A stretch of DNA of 9,575 bases from Erysipelotrichaceae bacterium (GTDB lineage: Bacteria; Bacillota_I; Bacilli_A; Erysipelotrichales; Coprobacillaceae), in the NCBI GenBank assembly GCA_021202205.1, contig JAJQDJ010000055.1:1-9575 (forward strand), given 5' to 3'. This document shows positions 1 to 7,450 of this stretch, one piece after another. A program made the position numbers and the translations under genes. Below the pieces are notes generated by a model, which ran no database searches, was not told the DNA's origin, and saw nothing but the letters and a program-made list of their open reading frames with translations. Positions within the stretch are counted from its first letter, which is position 1, and the number at the start of each line of letters is the position of its first letter.

Positions 1-23
1 CCCTTCTCAATTTTTGAGAAGGG
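1..23 (-). terminator. Probable intrinsic terminator of the hisJ-nuclease operon
   Basis: A perfect 10-bp inverted repeat (arms 1-10 and 14-23, loop TTT) lies about 50 nt downstream of the nuclease stop codon, on the minus strand. The stem starts with three G-C pairs. No T-run follows on the plus strand, so a plus-strand terminator is unlikely. On the minus strand the expected U-tract would lie beyond position 1 and cannot be seen. Confidence 0.6.
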
Positions 24-24
24 G

Positions 25-68
25 AATGTCACCAAATCTTAACTTAATGACATTGGCATCTGAGATGC
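25..68. other. Two further inverted repeats next to the terminator
   Basis: Seen directly: a 7-bp inverted repeat AATGTCA (25-31) / TGACATT (48-54) around a 16-nt spacer, and a 5-bp hairpin GCATC (56-60) / GATGC (64-68) with a 3-nt loop. With the 1-23 hairpin they make three stem-loops in the 75 nt after the nuclease gene. They could be part of the 3' end structure of the operon mRNA, or the remnant end of a mobile element. Neither is proven. Confidence 0.4.
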
Positions 69-75
69 TCTTTTA

Positions 76-807
76 CTATTCCTCTAATTCATTATCTCCT
101 GTTGCATAATCTATAACAACACCAGGTTGAACATTATAAACATAAACATGAAAACAAATACCTTCACCATCATCTTCAACCGAATAAGCTTCCATTTCTA
201 CTCCACTTGCTATTAAATAATCACCGTCAAATAATGGCGTAACACGATATAAAACATGATTATCTGTTTCCTTAACATAATCCGCAATCATATTTTCAAA
301 TGGTAACATACCATCAACATTCATATATCTTGTTCCTGTAATCAAATTCTTCTCATTCGCATTTTCACCTGCTAGTTGGAAACCGATCAAATGACAACGA
401 TTATACAAATACTGTCCAACTATAAAATCATATTTCGCTATTTGCCAGCCTGTTGGTTTAATCATACCAATAGACTGTCTTTTTTCTGTAGGCATAAGTT
501 CCTGACAAATATTCGCATAAGCCACGCCACACCTTCCTAAATCGTCTAATTCACTATATTCTTCAAATACTTCAGTTGTTATTTCATCATCAGTAAAATA
601 GGGTATATTATCATTAATCTCTATATAAGGATCTTCATCATAATCAGGAATACTATCCAAATCAATTACTGTATCATTATTTAGTGTTATTTCGATATCT
701 ACATTTTCACTAACAATATATCCACCAAATACAATAACAGCTAATGATAATAGTATCATTATAAAACGTTTCAAAAAACTCTTTTTCTTTCTTCTACGCT
801 TTCTCAT
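76..807 (-). CDS. Membrane-anchored DNA/RNA non-specific endonuclease (NRCH type)
   Basis: This 243-aa protein probably cleaves nucleic acid outside the cell. It begins with a very basic stretch (residues 1-14) followed by one hydrophobic helix (about 13-33) and no obvious cleavage site, so it is likely a signal anchor. An acidic linker (about 45-90) precedes the nuclease domain (about 90-240). The catalytic signature is NRCHL at 136-140, with H139 as the presumed general base (family DRGH variant), followed by NEKNLITGTRYMN at 151-163, which should supply the Asn that holds the metal. This matches the DNA-entry nuclease/EndA-like branch of the beta-beta-alpha-metal family. The start is supported by AGGAGAA (811-817) and the gene overlaps the end of the upstream 131-aa gene by 14 bp, suggesting coupled translation. 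Role in DNA uptake, nutrient scavenging or competition is not decided by the sequence. Confidence 0.85.
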   Translation of the reverse strand: MRKRRRKKKSFLKRFIMILLSLAVIVFGGYIVSENVDIEITLNNDTVIDLDSIPDYDEDPYIEINDNIPYFTDDEITTEVFEEYSELDDLGRCGVAYANICQELMPTEKRQSIGMIKPTGWQIAKYDFIVGQYLYNRCHLIGFQLAGENANEKNLITGTRYMNVDGMLPFENMIADYVKETDNHVLYRVTPLFDGDYLIASGVEMEAYSVEDDGEGICFHVYVYNVQPGVVIDYATGDNELEE

Positions 808-1189
808 CTTTTCTCCTATACATTTCTTTAGTCAAATGATGTGATTTACCATCAAATTCGATTGAGTCAATTAATGAAAATAATGTTAAATCAATATCCA
901 GATAAAAATCAGCAGGATAATTTCTGTTCCACTTATACAATATAATTTCATCTATATTATCCTGATATGGTATTATTGATACATTTTCAATTAAATTATA
1001 ACCATCATTATCTAAAAAATCTTCATCCACGATACATTCTACGCAATCTTTATATAAACTATAAGAATATGCATTCATAAAAACGGGTTCATATATTTTC
1101 ATATCCTTACGCATTTCAATGTCTTGTGATAATCGTCTTTTACTAAACATCAATCCTAAACGATTATCAACTGCTGCTATAATTTTCAT
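794..1189 (-). CDS. Conserved hypothetical protein (131 aa), often found labelled ribonuclease Z
   Basis: No signal peptide or membrane segment is visible; the protein should be cytoplasmic. From memory it resembles a small conserved family of gut Firmicutes with the landmarks MKIIAAVDN near the N-terminus, a basic S-K-R-R-L-S-Q-D patch (16-23), FMNAYS (37-42), IVDEDFLD (53-60) and a C-terminal YKWNRNYPAD segment (85-94). Database copies carry the name ribonuclease Z, but I see no metallo-beta-lactamase HxHxDH motif and the length is less than half that of RNase Z, so that name looks wrong. The first 20 residues faintly recall the beta-strand and loop at the start of dihydrofolate reductases, which is only a resemblance. 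The start is supported by AGAGG (1194-1198), which abuts the stop codon of the upstream phosphatase gene. The gene overlaps the nuclease by 14 bp. Function unknown. Confidence 0.75.
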   Translation of the reverse strand: MKIIAAVDNRLGLMFSKRRLSQDIEMRKDMKIYEPVFMNAYSYSLYKDCVECIVDEDFLDNDGYNLIENVSIIPYQDNIDEIILYKWNRNYPADFYLDIDLTLFSLIDSIEFDGKSHHLTKEMYRRKDEKA

Positions 1190-1197
1190 ATAACCTC

Positions 1198-2022
1198 TTA
1201 TAATTCATGAAAAATAGGTTTCATATGTTCATATGTACAAAATTCTTTAAAACCTAATTTCTTAAGTTCTTCTTTTGTTTCTTCTATATAGGCACCTAAA
1301 TGATCTTTTTTATGACTATCACTACCAATAGTAATAATTCTCCCACCTAAATCTTTATAAAGCTTTAAGATATCTCTAGATGGTGTTAAATCTTTAAGTC
1401 CATAGCGATGTGAAGATGTATTGACTTCAATACCTTTACCATCTTCAATAACAATCTTTAATATTTCAGCAATTTGATCTTTTAATAATTCAAAAGGATA
1501 AATACCTTGATCATCATATCTAACAATCAAATCCATATGACCTAAAACACTATAATCTTTATAATTCTTTACAACATCCAACATTTCTTGATAATATCTT
1601 TCATTATATTGTTTTTGCGTTCTACCAGTTTGAAACTCATTAGTCCAGAATTTTTTATCTTCTACTTGATGAATTGATAGAATAATAAAATCAAAATCAT
1701 ATTGATGAAATAACTTCTCATAATCTCTTATAGTTTGAGTTTGTATACCAAACTCCATACCCTGTTTGATTGTAATAGGATATATTTTTCTAAGTCTATT
1801 AATTTCTTCAAAATACTTTGGATAATCAACATTAGCCAGTGGCATCCCATCACGATATTCTATTTCTACTCCACTATCCCAATCATTCTTGATACCATAA
1901 TCAACATGATCCGTAATACATATTTCATTCATACCCATATCTATTGCACCTTTAATGACATCTTCCATTAAATATTCACTATCATCACTAAATTCTGTAT
2001 GTACATGATAATCACAAAACAT
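1198..2022 (-). CDS. hisJ: Histidinol-phosphatase, PHP family (HisJ/HisK type)
   Basis: This protein probably hydrolyses L-histidinol phosphate to histidinol, the penultimate part of histidine synthesis, in the cytoplasm. The 274-aa length is normal for the monofunctional PHP enzyme. Metal-site motifs are all present in order: HVH (H6, H8), CITDH (D38, H39), GMEFG (E90), LSIH (H118), LGHMD (H162) and SDSH (D235, H237). No other his gene is in the window, so either histidine genes lie elsewhere or the enzyme serves another phosphate ester, as is common for stand-alone PHP proteins. It is the first gene of a minus-strand operon with the 131-aa protein and the nuclease. AGGAGG (2031-2036) sits 8 nt before the ATG and a strong extended -10 promoter lies just upstream. 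No frameshift or missing residue was seen. Confidence 0.88.
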   Translation of the reverse strand: MFCDYHVHTEFSDDSEYLMEDVIKGAIDMGMNEICITDHVDYGIKNDWDSGVEIEYRDGMPLANVDYPKYFEEINRLRKIYPITIKQGMEFGIQTQTIRDYEKLFHQYDFDFIILSIHQVEDKKFWTNEFQTGRTQKQYNERYYQEMLDVVKNYKDYSVLGHMDLIVRYDDQGIYPFELLKDQIAEILKIVIEDGKGIEVNTSSHRYGLKDLTPSRDILKLYKDLGGRIITIGSDSHKKDHLGAYIEETKEELKKLGFKEFCTYEHMKPIFHEL

Positions 2023-2050
2023 ATTAAAATCCTCCTATTTCTTATATATC

Positions 2051-2080
2051 ATTATACCAGTAAAACTATTAAAAAACCAA
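2051..2080 (-). promoter_or_regulatory. Promoter of the hisJ operon (extended -10)
   Basis: On the minus strand the sequence reads TGGTATAAT (plus positions 2051-2059), a perfect extended -10. The best -35 is the weak TTGGTT (2075-2080) at 18 bp. Transcription would start near 2044 and give a leader of about 20 nt containing the AGGAGG site (2031-2036) before the hisJ ATG at 2022. The -35 region is shared with the divergent plus-strand promoter. Confidence 0.65.
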
Positions 2081-2095
2081 ACTTTATGATATAAT
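2067..2095 (+). promoter_or_regulatory. Promoter of the AAA-ATPase/nuclease gene (extended -10)
   Basis: TGATATAAT at 2087-2095 is a perfect extended -10 (TG-n-TATAAT). The -35 equivalent at 17 bp (TATTAA, 2067-2072) is poor, as is usual for extended -10 promoters. The predicted start near 2101-2103 leaves a leader of only about 16 nt, so the ribosome site would lie almost at the 5' end of the mRNA. Confidence 0.6.
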
Positions 2096-2101
2096 GTAAA
2101 A

Positions 2102-2110
2102 AAGGTGGTG
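2102..2110 (+). promoter_or_regulatory. Ribosome binding site of the AAA-ATPase/nuclease gene
   Basis: AAGGTGGTG differs by one base from the ideal AAGGAGGTG and ends 7 nt before the ATG at 2118. It selects this ATG over the in-frame ATG two codons later. Confidence 0.7.
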
Positions 2111-2117
2111 TAATAAC

Positions 2118-2768
2118 ATGGGTATGTATTTGAATCCTACTAATAATAGATTTAAAATTTCTAAATCCAAAAAAATATATGTTGATAAATCTTTACTAAT
2201 TAACGAAATCTATCAACACGCTATTGATACAAATGAATTTATTTGTGTTGCCAGACCACGTAGATTTGGAAAAAGTACAGACGCATACATGTTAGTTGCT
2301 TATTTTTCTAAAGGATGCAATTCTTCATCCTTGTTTGAAGATTTAAAAATAGCTCAAACTGACATTTATAAAAAACATCTCAATAAACATAACGTTATAT
2401 TTATTAATATGCAATATTTCTATGATATATCATCTTCTGTTGAGGATATGATTGATTTTTTAAATGAAGAACTCATTGATGAAATTAATCAAGATTATCA
2501 TATTTCTATAAGGAAATCGAAAATTTCCTTACTACTCAATAAAATTTATGCCCAAACAGAAGAAAAATTTATTTTCATCATTGATGAATGGGATTGTGTA
2601 TTAAGAAATATTGATGCCTCAGAAGATGATAAAAACAAATTCCTCGTTTTTATGAACGAGTTATTAAAAGATAAAGATTACGTTGAATTGGCCTATATGA
2701 CAGGTATATTACCTATAAAAAATATGGTGACCAAAGTGCTATCAATATGTTTGACGAAATATCAATGA
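2118..2768 (+). CDS. N-terminal part: AAA-ATPase-like domain
   Basis: This 216-aa frame carries the nucleotide-binding half. After the family-typical opening MGMYLNP and the IYVDKS segment (20-25), the Walker A-like motif is RPRRFGKS (46-53), and the Walker B-like motif is FIIDEWD (153-159) with D156 and E157 as likely magnesium and catalytic residues. True family sequence ends at LPIK (about 198-201); the last 15 or so residues are read in the wrong frame and are spurious. Family members are abundant, multi-copy proteins in gut Bacteroidetes and Firmicutes. Their role is not established, with nucleic-acid processing or defence proposed only by inference from the nuclease domain. No signal peptide or membrane helix is visible. 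Confidence 0.75.
   Translation: MGMYLNPTNNRFKISKSKKIYVDKSLLINEIYQHAIDTNEFICVARPRRFGKSTDAYMLVAYFSKGCNSSSLFEDLKIAQTDIYKKHLNKHNVIFINMQYFYDISSSVEDMIDFLNEELIDEINQDYHISIRKSKISLLLNKIYAQTEEKFIFIIDEWDCVLRNIDASEDDKNKFLVFMNELLKDKDYVELAYMTGILPIKNMVTKVLSICLTKYQ
2717..2723 (+). other. A-run at the frameshift, matching a -1 slippery heptamer
   Basis: The codons ATA AAA AAT contain A-AAA-AAT, a legal X-XXY-YYZ heptamer in the reading frame. A -1 slip here would place TAT (2723-2725) next and enter the correct downstream frame exactly. Loss of one A from an ancestral run of seven explains the same arrangement more simply. I see no strong stem-loop or upstream AGGAGG-type stimulator, so programmed shifting is unlikely though possible. 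Confidence 0.45.
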
Positions 2769-3685
2769 TAGAACCATCCTTTTTAAAACATTATATGGGC
2801 TTTACAGAAAAAGAAGTACAAAAAATATGTAATCAATATAATATGGATTTTAATATGATGAAATCATGGTACGATGGATACCATTTAAAAAATGATGTAT
2901 CAATTTACAGTCCTCGTTCTATCATAAAAGCACTAGCAGAGAGAGAATATGGAAACTATTGGAGTAATACAGGAACTTTTGGAACTTTAAAAGAATATAT
3001 CGGAATGAATAAAGATAGATTAAAAGATACAATTATTGACTTATTGGCTGGAAAACATATTACAGTAGGTACATCTTCATTCCAAAACGATGTTTCACTT
3101 TTCAATTCTAAAGATGATGTTTTGACTTTACTCATACATCTTGGTTATTTGGGTTATAATGGAGCAAAGCAGGAAGTCTATATTCCTAACAAAGAAGTTA
3201 TAGACTCATTTGTCCAATCAATCAAGCAAATGAATTGGGGAGAACCCACTTATGCATTTAATAATTCAATGGAATTATTAAATGCTACCTGGAATTTAAA
3301 TGAAGAAAAAGTTGCAGAATATATTGAAGAAGCACATCTAGAAACCTCTATTATTCAATATAATGACGAAAATGCTTTGGCTTATACAATATATTTTGCA
3401 TATATTGCAGCAAATAAATATTATACAATTATACGTCAACTACCAACTGGATTCGATTTTGCGGATATTGGTTTTATTCCGTACAATCCTACTTATCCTG
3501 CTTTGTTAGTAGAATTAAAATGGAACAAAGATGTTAATGGAGCTATTCAACAAATTATTGATCGCAAATATCCAAAAATACTAGAACATTACAAAAATAA
3601 TATGTTACTGGTTGGTATAAGTTACGAAAGCAATAGTAAAAATAAAAATTATAAACATCATACTTGCAAGATCATAAAGGCATAA
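2747..3685 (+). CDS. C-terminal part: AAA lid region and PD-(D/E)XK nuclease domain
   Basis: This 312-aa frame continues the same protein; the authentic in-frame sequence begins earlier, at 2723. Residues 1-130 hold family landmarks FDEISM, WYDGYH (41-46) and YSPRS (54-58). Residues about 190-312 form the putative nuclease: D230 in FADIGFIP, then E246-L-K248 in LLVELKW, followed by a Gln-rich helix (GAIQQI) that matches the usual PD-(D/E)XK layout. The apparent ATG at 2747 has no ribosome binding site and encodes an internal Met, so independent translation is doubtful. The stop codon lies inside the left arm of the terminator hairpin. Confidence 0.7.
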   Translation: MFDEISMIEPSFLKHYMGFTEKEVQKICNQYNMDFNMMKSWYDGYHLKNDVSIYSPRSIIKALAEREYGNYWSNTGTFGTLKEYIGMNKDRLKDTIIDLLAGKHITVGTSSFQNDVSLFNSKDDVLTLLIHLGYLGYNGAKQEVYIPNKEVIDSFVQSIKQMNWGEPTYAFNNSMELLNATWNLNEEKVAEYIEEAHLETSIIQYNDENALAYTIYFAYIAANKYYTIIRQLPTGFDFADIGFIPYNPTYPALLVELKWNKDVNGAIQQIIDRKYPKILEHYKNNMLLVGISYESNSKNKNYKHHTCKIIKA

Positions 3686-3708
3686 AACCATTGTTTTACG
3701 CCTTTTTT
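3676..3708 (+). terminator. Intrinsic terminator, AAA/nuclease gene; possibly bidirectional
   Basis: Arms 3676-3688 and 3693-3705 form a 13-bp stem with a single A-C mismatch and a CATT loop, followed by T-rich sequence (3703-3708, then 3711-3716). The upstream gene's stop codon (3683-3685) is inside the left arm. On the minus strand the hairpin begins 9 nt after the stop of the convergent ABC gene, but only TTT follows it there, so termination in that direction would be weaker. Confidence 0.8.
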
Positions 3709-3714
3709 ACTTTT

Positions 3715-5496
3715 TTATGATTGTATTAAATTGATAATACTATTCTTCTTTAGTATGATATATCCAGCTATTGTTGGTATAGCCAGTAACAATATATAGA
3801 AGCCAAATGCTATAGATATTAATTCCAATATCTTTGTAATTTCTAACTGATATAATACCTCTACAACAAGTATGGATACTGTCAAAGATACATCTACTGT
3901 CATTATCACATAGATGTGTGATTCCTTTATGATAATACCAATAATATCTTTAAGAGATAAACCATTTGCATATAACAGTCCAAACTCATTGATTCTTTCA
4001 GATATATCCTTGCTTCTATCATAGACAATCAGTATAAAGATACAAACAGTAAGTACAATTGTTATTTGGGTAATACCATCCAATAACTGATTATTCAATA
4101 ATGATAGATTACTGATATCTACAGATGAATAGATTGTTATATTAGAATCAATGTTTTTAATATCATATTCAAAAGTATCCAGATTAACATTTTTATTGAA
4201 TTTAACAATATAGAGATATGGTGACATATCGGTATCAATGATTTCCTTTAATTTATCATAGGATATGTAAATTATCTTCTCACCATTGTCACTATACTGA
4301 TTGTAATAGGCTTTTTCTAGAGTACCATTAACTGCTAGATTATAGCTTGTACCATTATAATCTATTGTGATACTATCATCTTCTAATATGCTCCCTAATG
4401 AATAAGATACATAAATACCTGAATCATTATCATAAGTTGTATCAATATGGGATGATAAATCTGTATAGCTTTGAATGAGGATACTTTCATTATTATACAT
4501 AGGATATAATTCATAAAAAGGTATCAGATCTTCTACACCATTGATATTTCTAATCTTGCTTTGCACATCACTGCTTAAATACTTCTCTATGGTATTAATC
4601 GCAAACTTCTTGTCAGAACCATAATACACTCTTATTTCTTCTAATGGACTATTGATAACTTCGTCAATGATATAATTTTGATAATAGTTACTGTAGCCAA
4701 AATTAAATAATAGAATAAATAATGTAATAGACATAAGAATATACAAGGCTTTCTTAATGGTTCTCTTGGATATATTGATGTACTGCTTAATAGACTGTTT
4801 ATAATAATTATCACTTCTTGATGTCATTTCATAAAATTCAGTTTTATTGATATCCTTATCAGCTACAATCTGACAATTTTCTATCTTAAACAACACATCA
4901 ACTTTATCCATCATACGTTTATCGTGTGTAGCGACAAAGACAATCACCTTGCCTTCGTCAGCAATACTTTTCATAACATCAATAACCATCATGCAGCTTT
5001 CATTATCCAGATAAGATGTTGGTTCATCCAACAACAATAAATCAGGCTGCTTAGCCATTGCGAAAGCAATTGCAAGTCTTTGTTTTTCTCCACCTGATAG
5101 ATTATCAATCTTTTTTCCCTTAAGATAAGTTATCTTAGTAAGATCTAATAACTTATCTATTTCTTCACTAGTAATATCTAACCCTGCAAGATGAGCTGCA
5201 AACTGAATATTTTCTTCAACATTGAGTTTAGGAAACAGATAGTTTTCCTGAAAGACATAGCCTATCTTTGTTCTTCTTATATCATTCAATTCTTTAGAAC
5301 TATTGACATCAATATCATCAAAATGATATTCACAGCTTAAATAATTATTCAATAATCCTATTTCATTGAGTAATGTTGTTTTACCTGTACCACTTTTACC
5401 AATCAAGACATTGAGGTTATTTCTATACAACTTTATATGTGCTTTCTTAAAAATTGGTCTATCATAAATGATATTTAAATCTTTTATCTCTATCAT
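3715..5496 (-). CDS. ABC transporter C: fused ATPase-FtsX/MacB-like permease, intact
   Basis: This 593-aa membrane protein pairs an N-terminal ATPase (1-215) with a permease. ATPase motifs are canonical: Walker A GKSGTGKT (33-40), Q-loop Q83, signature LSGGE (133-137), Walker B LLLLDE (153-158) and H-loop H191. The permease has helix 1 (251-268), an extracytoplasmic domain of about 200 residues, and helices 2-4 (about 478-492, 528-547, 560-582). The loop after helix 2 (RINEFGLLYANG) is typical of FtsX coupling regions. This is the MacB arrangement and should work as a homodimer that uses ATP to drive movements of the outer domain, in export, peptide resistance or signalling rather than classical uptake. 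GAGGAG (5505-5510) lies just before the ATG, and the gene follows transporter A by 19 nt, so it is the last gene of the operon. Substrate unknown; bacteriocin export or immunity is one possibility. Confidence 0.85.
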   Translation of the reverse strand: MIEIKDLNIIYDRPIFKKAHIKLYRNNLNVLIGKSGTGKTTLLNEIGLLNNYLSCEYHFDDIDVNSSKELNDIRRTKIGYVFQENYLFPKLNVEENIQFAAHLAGLDITSEEIDKLLDLTKITYLKGKKIDNLSGGEKQRLAIAFAMAKQPDLLLLDEPTSYLDNESCMMVIDVMKSIADEGKVIVFVATHDKRMMDKVDVLFKIENCQIVADKDINKTEFYEMTSRSDNYYKQSIKQYINISKRTIKKALYILMSITLFILLFNFGYSNYYQNYIIDEVINSPLEEIRVYYGSDKKFAINTIEKYLSSDVQSKIRNINGVEDLIPFYELYPMYNNESILIQSYTDLSSHIDTTYDNDSGIYVSYSLGSILEDDSITIDYNGTSYNLAVNGTLEKAYYNQYSDNGEKIIYISYDKLKEIIDTDMSPYLYIVKFNKNVNLDTFEYDIKNIDSNITIYSSVDISNLSLLNNQLLDGITQITIVLTVCIFILIVYDRSKDISERINEFGLLYANGLSLKDIIGIIIKESHIYVIMTVDVSLTVSILVVEVLYQLEITKILELISIAFGFYILLLAIPTIAGYIILKKNSIINLIQS

Positions 5497-5515
5497 ATAT
5501 ATTTCTCCTCATACA

Positions 5516-7450
5516 TTAATCATGAATAGCTCTTCTCAATACCAACTTATTTATATAATAAATCATTCCTGCTACAACAAAACTCATCACCACAAATGTC
5601 AACAACACAAACCATTGTCCTATACTATAAAGAATACCTTCATACATCATTTGAAATATCAACAATACTATATTAACGATTATAAAAGGTAATAGTATTT
5701 TTCGAATATCATAACCTAATATCTTATGAATTTCATTTTTATTCAATCCTAAGTTTCGATAAAGAATTATTTTACTCTTTTGTCCACTATTATAGCGATA
5801 CAGCATAATTATGATTACTATTAAAGCTATCAATGCATAAACTATTGTTAAAATGATATTATTTGTAAAATTCGCTGTTTTTAAATCAGCAATCTCATTA
5901 ACATAAGCATATGGTATAAAAGTCAGTATTTTTGAATTCAGGCTTTCCACATCAGAAGCAACTTCATCCAAATTATCAACTGAGTCTACTAAAATAATAT
6001 AATTGGAAGGTACATAGTCAACAACAACTTCATCTAAATCATCATATAAGTTAATAGCTTCTTCTCTAATATCAGTTGATAAATTATCATTAACTATTTG
6101 ACTTAATTCTTCATAATTGACATATATTGATCCATAATTATTCATATTATAATAATTGGTATAATCTGATTCGGATAATATGCCATCGATCTGAATAGTT
6201 ATTTCTTTTTTATCATATAAGACATCATTACTTCTTATATCATAGGATATATCCTGTGGCTTATTGTTTTCGAAATATGTAATAGTATCATTTCTACTAA
6301 GCATACATACAGGTACTCCAACTTCTAATGAGATTGTAATAGGATACTCAAAATCAATATCATTTAATCCAAATTGTTTTGCGGTTGTTTCATCAATGTA
6401 ATTACCTTCAAGTTTTTCTCTATTACATAATATATTTTGATTTTCATAATACGGCATAACGGCAGGAGTTTGGGATGCATTCCCATCCAATGAAAGGGAA
6501 TTAATCATATGGCCATCCGAATTATATATTTTCACATTAGAAGCATAAGAATCTATATCATCATATCTTGTAAAATAACCTGTCGTGCATAATTGATAAT
6601 AAGGTTTAACATCTAATACATGTTCAATGTTAGATATGTTATGAATAGTCTCAATATCTGTAATAGCATAAGATTCATAAAATACAATATAATCCCAATC
6701 AGATGGAAGTAAATCTCTATCTATATTTTCAAATATCAAATATAAAGAGTTATCTGTCATTGATTCCGTTAAAGAATTAGCTATTTGACTATTGAAATAT
6801 AAGGCAACCTGTCGATAGGAAATCATATTGAGTATAATGACAATGACTATAAACAATATAAATAATGATCTTTTATCTTTTTTAGTTTTGTATTTTGATA
6901 TTTGTTTTAAATTTGGTTTGATTTCTTTTCTTTCATGTTGTTGTGTTGGAACTAATGTTGATGATTCTTTTTCTTGAATGATTTTACAATCTTCAATTCT
7001 ATAAATCATATCAAACATATTATTGAAATCAATTTCATGACTTGTAATAAGGACACATCTTTCTTTAGATATATCTTTTAATAGATTCATTAATGATAGT
7101 TTTGTGTCATAGTCAATGGAAGATGTAGGTTCATCAATAACCAATAATCGTGGATTAACACTAATAGCAAGTGCAATAGACAATCTCTTTCTTTCACCAA
7201 CAGATAATGTTTTAACAAGTTTCTCCATTGATATATACTCTAGTCCTACATCATTGAGTATTTCTTTTATATTATCTTTATCATAATCACTACAATAAAC
7301 TTCTGATACTAACTTAAAATGATTTTCAATACTCATATTATTATAAAGTGTTGCAAACTGATCAACATAGAATATTTCGTTTCTATCAATCGTTTCTATT
7401 GTTTCCATATTTGATACTTCTAATTGATTAATAATAATCTTTAATAACAT
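5516..7450 (-). CDS. ABC transporter A: surviving frame, ATPase lacking Walker A plus FtsX-like permease
   Basis: The open frame from ATG 7450 gives 644 aa but starts one residue after the GKT of Walker A, so it cannot bind ATP normally. Remaining ATPase parts are Q31 (Q-loop), a degenerate signature LSVGE (82-86), Walker B LLVIDE (102-107) and H138. The permease half is complete: helix 1 (195-212), an outer domain of roughly 310 residues, and helices 2-4 (about 532-553, 585-602, 613-633), with an FtsX-like coupling segment ILYRNLGLNKNEI between helices 2 and 3. The stop lies 19 nt before gene C. No Shine-Dalgarno precedes ATG 7450, but the 40-codon leader frame stops 5 nt past this ATG, so termination-reinitiation could allow some synthesis. 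Related to C only in architecture; close paralogue of B. Confidence 0.65.
   Translation of the reverse strand: MLLKIIINQLEVSNMETIETIDRNEIFYVDQFATLYNNMSIENHFKLVSEVYCSDYDKDNIKEILNDVGLEYISMEKLVKTLSVGERKRLSIALAISVNPRLLVIDEPTSSIDYDTKLSLMNLLKDISKERCVLITSHEIDFNNMFDMIYRIEDCKIIQEKESSTLVPTQQHERKEIKPNLKQISKYKTKKDKRSLFILFIVIVIILNMISYRQVALYFNSQIANSLTESMTDNSLYLIFENIDRDLLPSDWDYIVFYESYAITDIETIHNISNIEHVLDVKPYYQLCTTGYFTRYDDIDSYASNVKIYNSDGHMINSLSLDGNASQTPAVMPYYENQNILCNREKLEGNYIDETTAKQFGLNDIDFEYPITISLEVGVPVCMLSRNDTITYFENNKPQDISYDIRSNDVLYDKKEITIQIDGILSESDYTNYYNMNNYGSIYVNYEELSQIVNDNLSTDIREEAINLYDDLDEVVVDYVPSNYIILVDSVDNLDEVASDVESLNSKILTFIPYAYVNEIADLKTANFTNNIILTIVYALIALIVIIIMLYRYNSGQKSKIILYRNLGLNKNEIHKILGYDIRKILLPFIIVNIVLLIFQMMYEGILYSIGQWFVLLTFVVMSFVVAGMIYYINKLVLRRAIHD

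Larger units (their letters stand above)
2118..3685 (+). pseudogene. AAA-ATPase-like / PD-(D/E)XK nuclease gene split by a one-base frameshift
   Basis: The two overlapping frames 2118-2768 and 2747-3685 are the two parts of one family protein of about 522 aa (AAA-ATPase-like domain, Pfam PF09820, plus the C-terminal PD-(D/E)XK domain, PF08011). Around 2715-2760 the first frame reads LPIKN then drifts to nonsense, while the -1 frame reads YGDQSAINMFDE, which is the normal family continuation after LPIKK. Adding one A to the six-A run at 2717-2722 restores a single frame. Either the gene is inactivated, or it is phase-variable, or the base is a sequencing error. Codon use and motifs remain good on both sides, so the lesion is recent. 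Confidence 0.8.

Noticed and set aside
1735..1971. 78-aa plus-strand open frame inside the phosphatase gene
   Set aside because: It runs antisense to well-conserved PHP motifs, has no ribosome binding site and a low-complexity, His/Ile-rich translation; it is a shadow.
2717..2723. Programmed -1 frameshifting as the main explanation for the split AAA gene
   Set aside because: The heptamer ends in AAT, a poorer slip codon than AAG, and no stimulatory structure or internal Shine-Dalgarno is evident; simple loss of an A is more likely, so it is kept only as an alternative.
5468..5692. 74-aa plus-strand open frame across the C start and A end
   Set aside because: Antisense to two ABC genes and covering C's own ribosome binding site; composition reflects AT-rich antisense sequence only.
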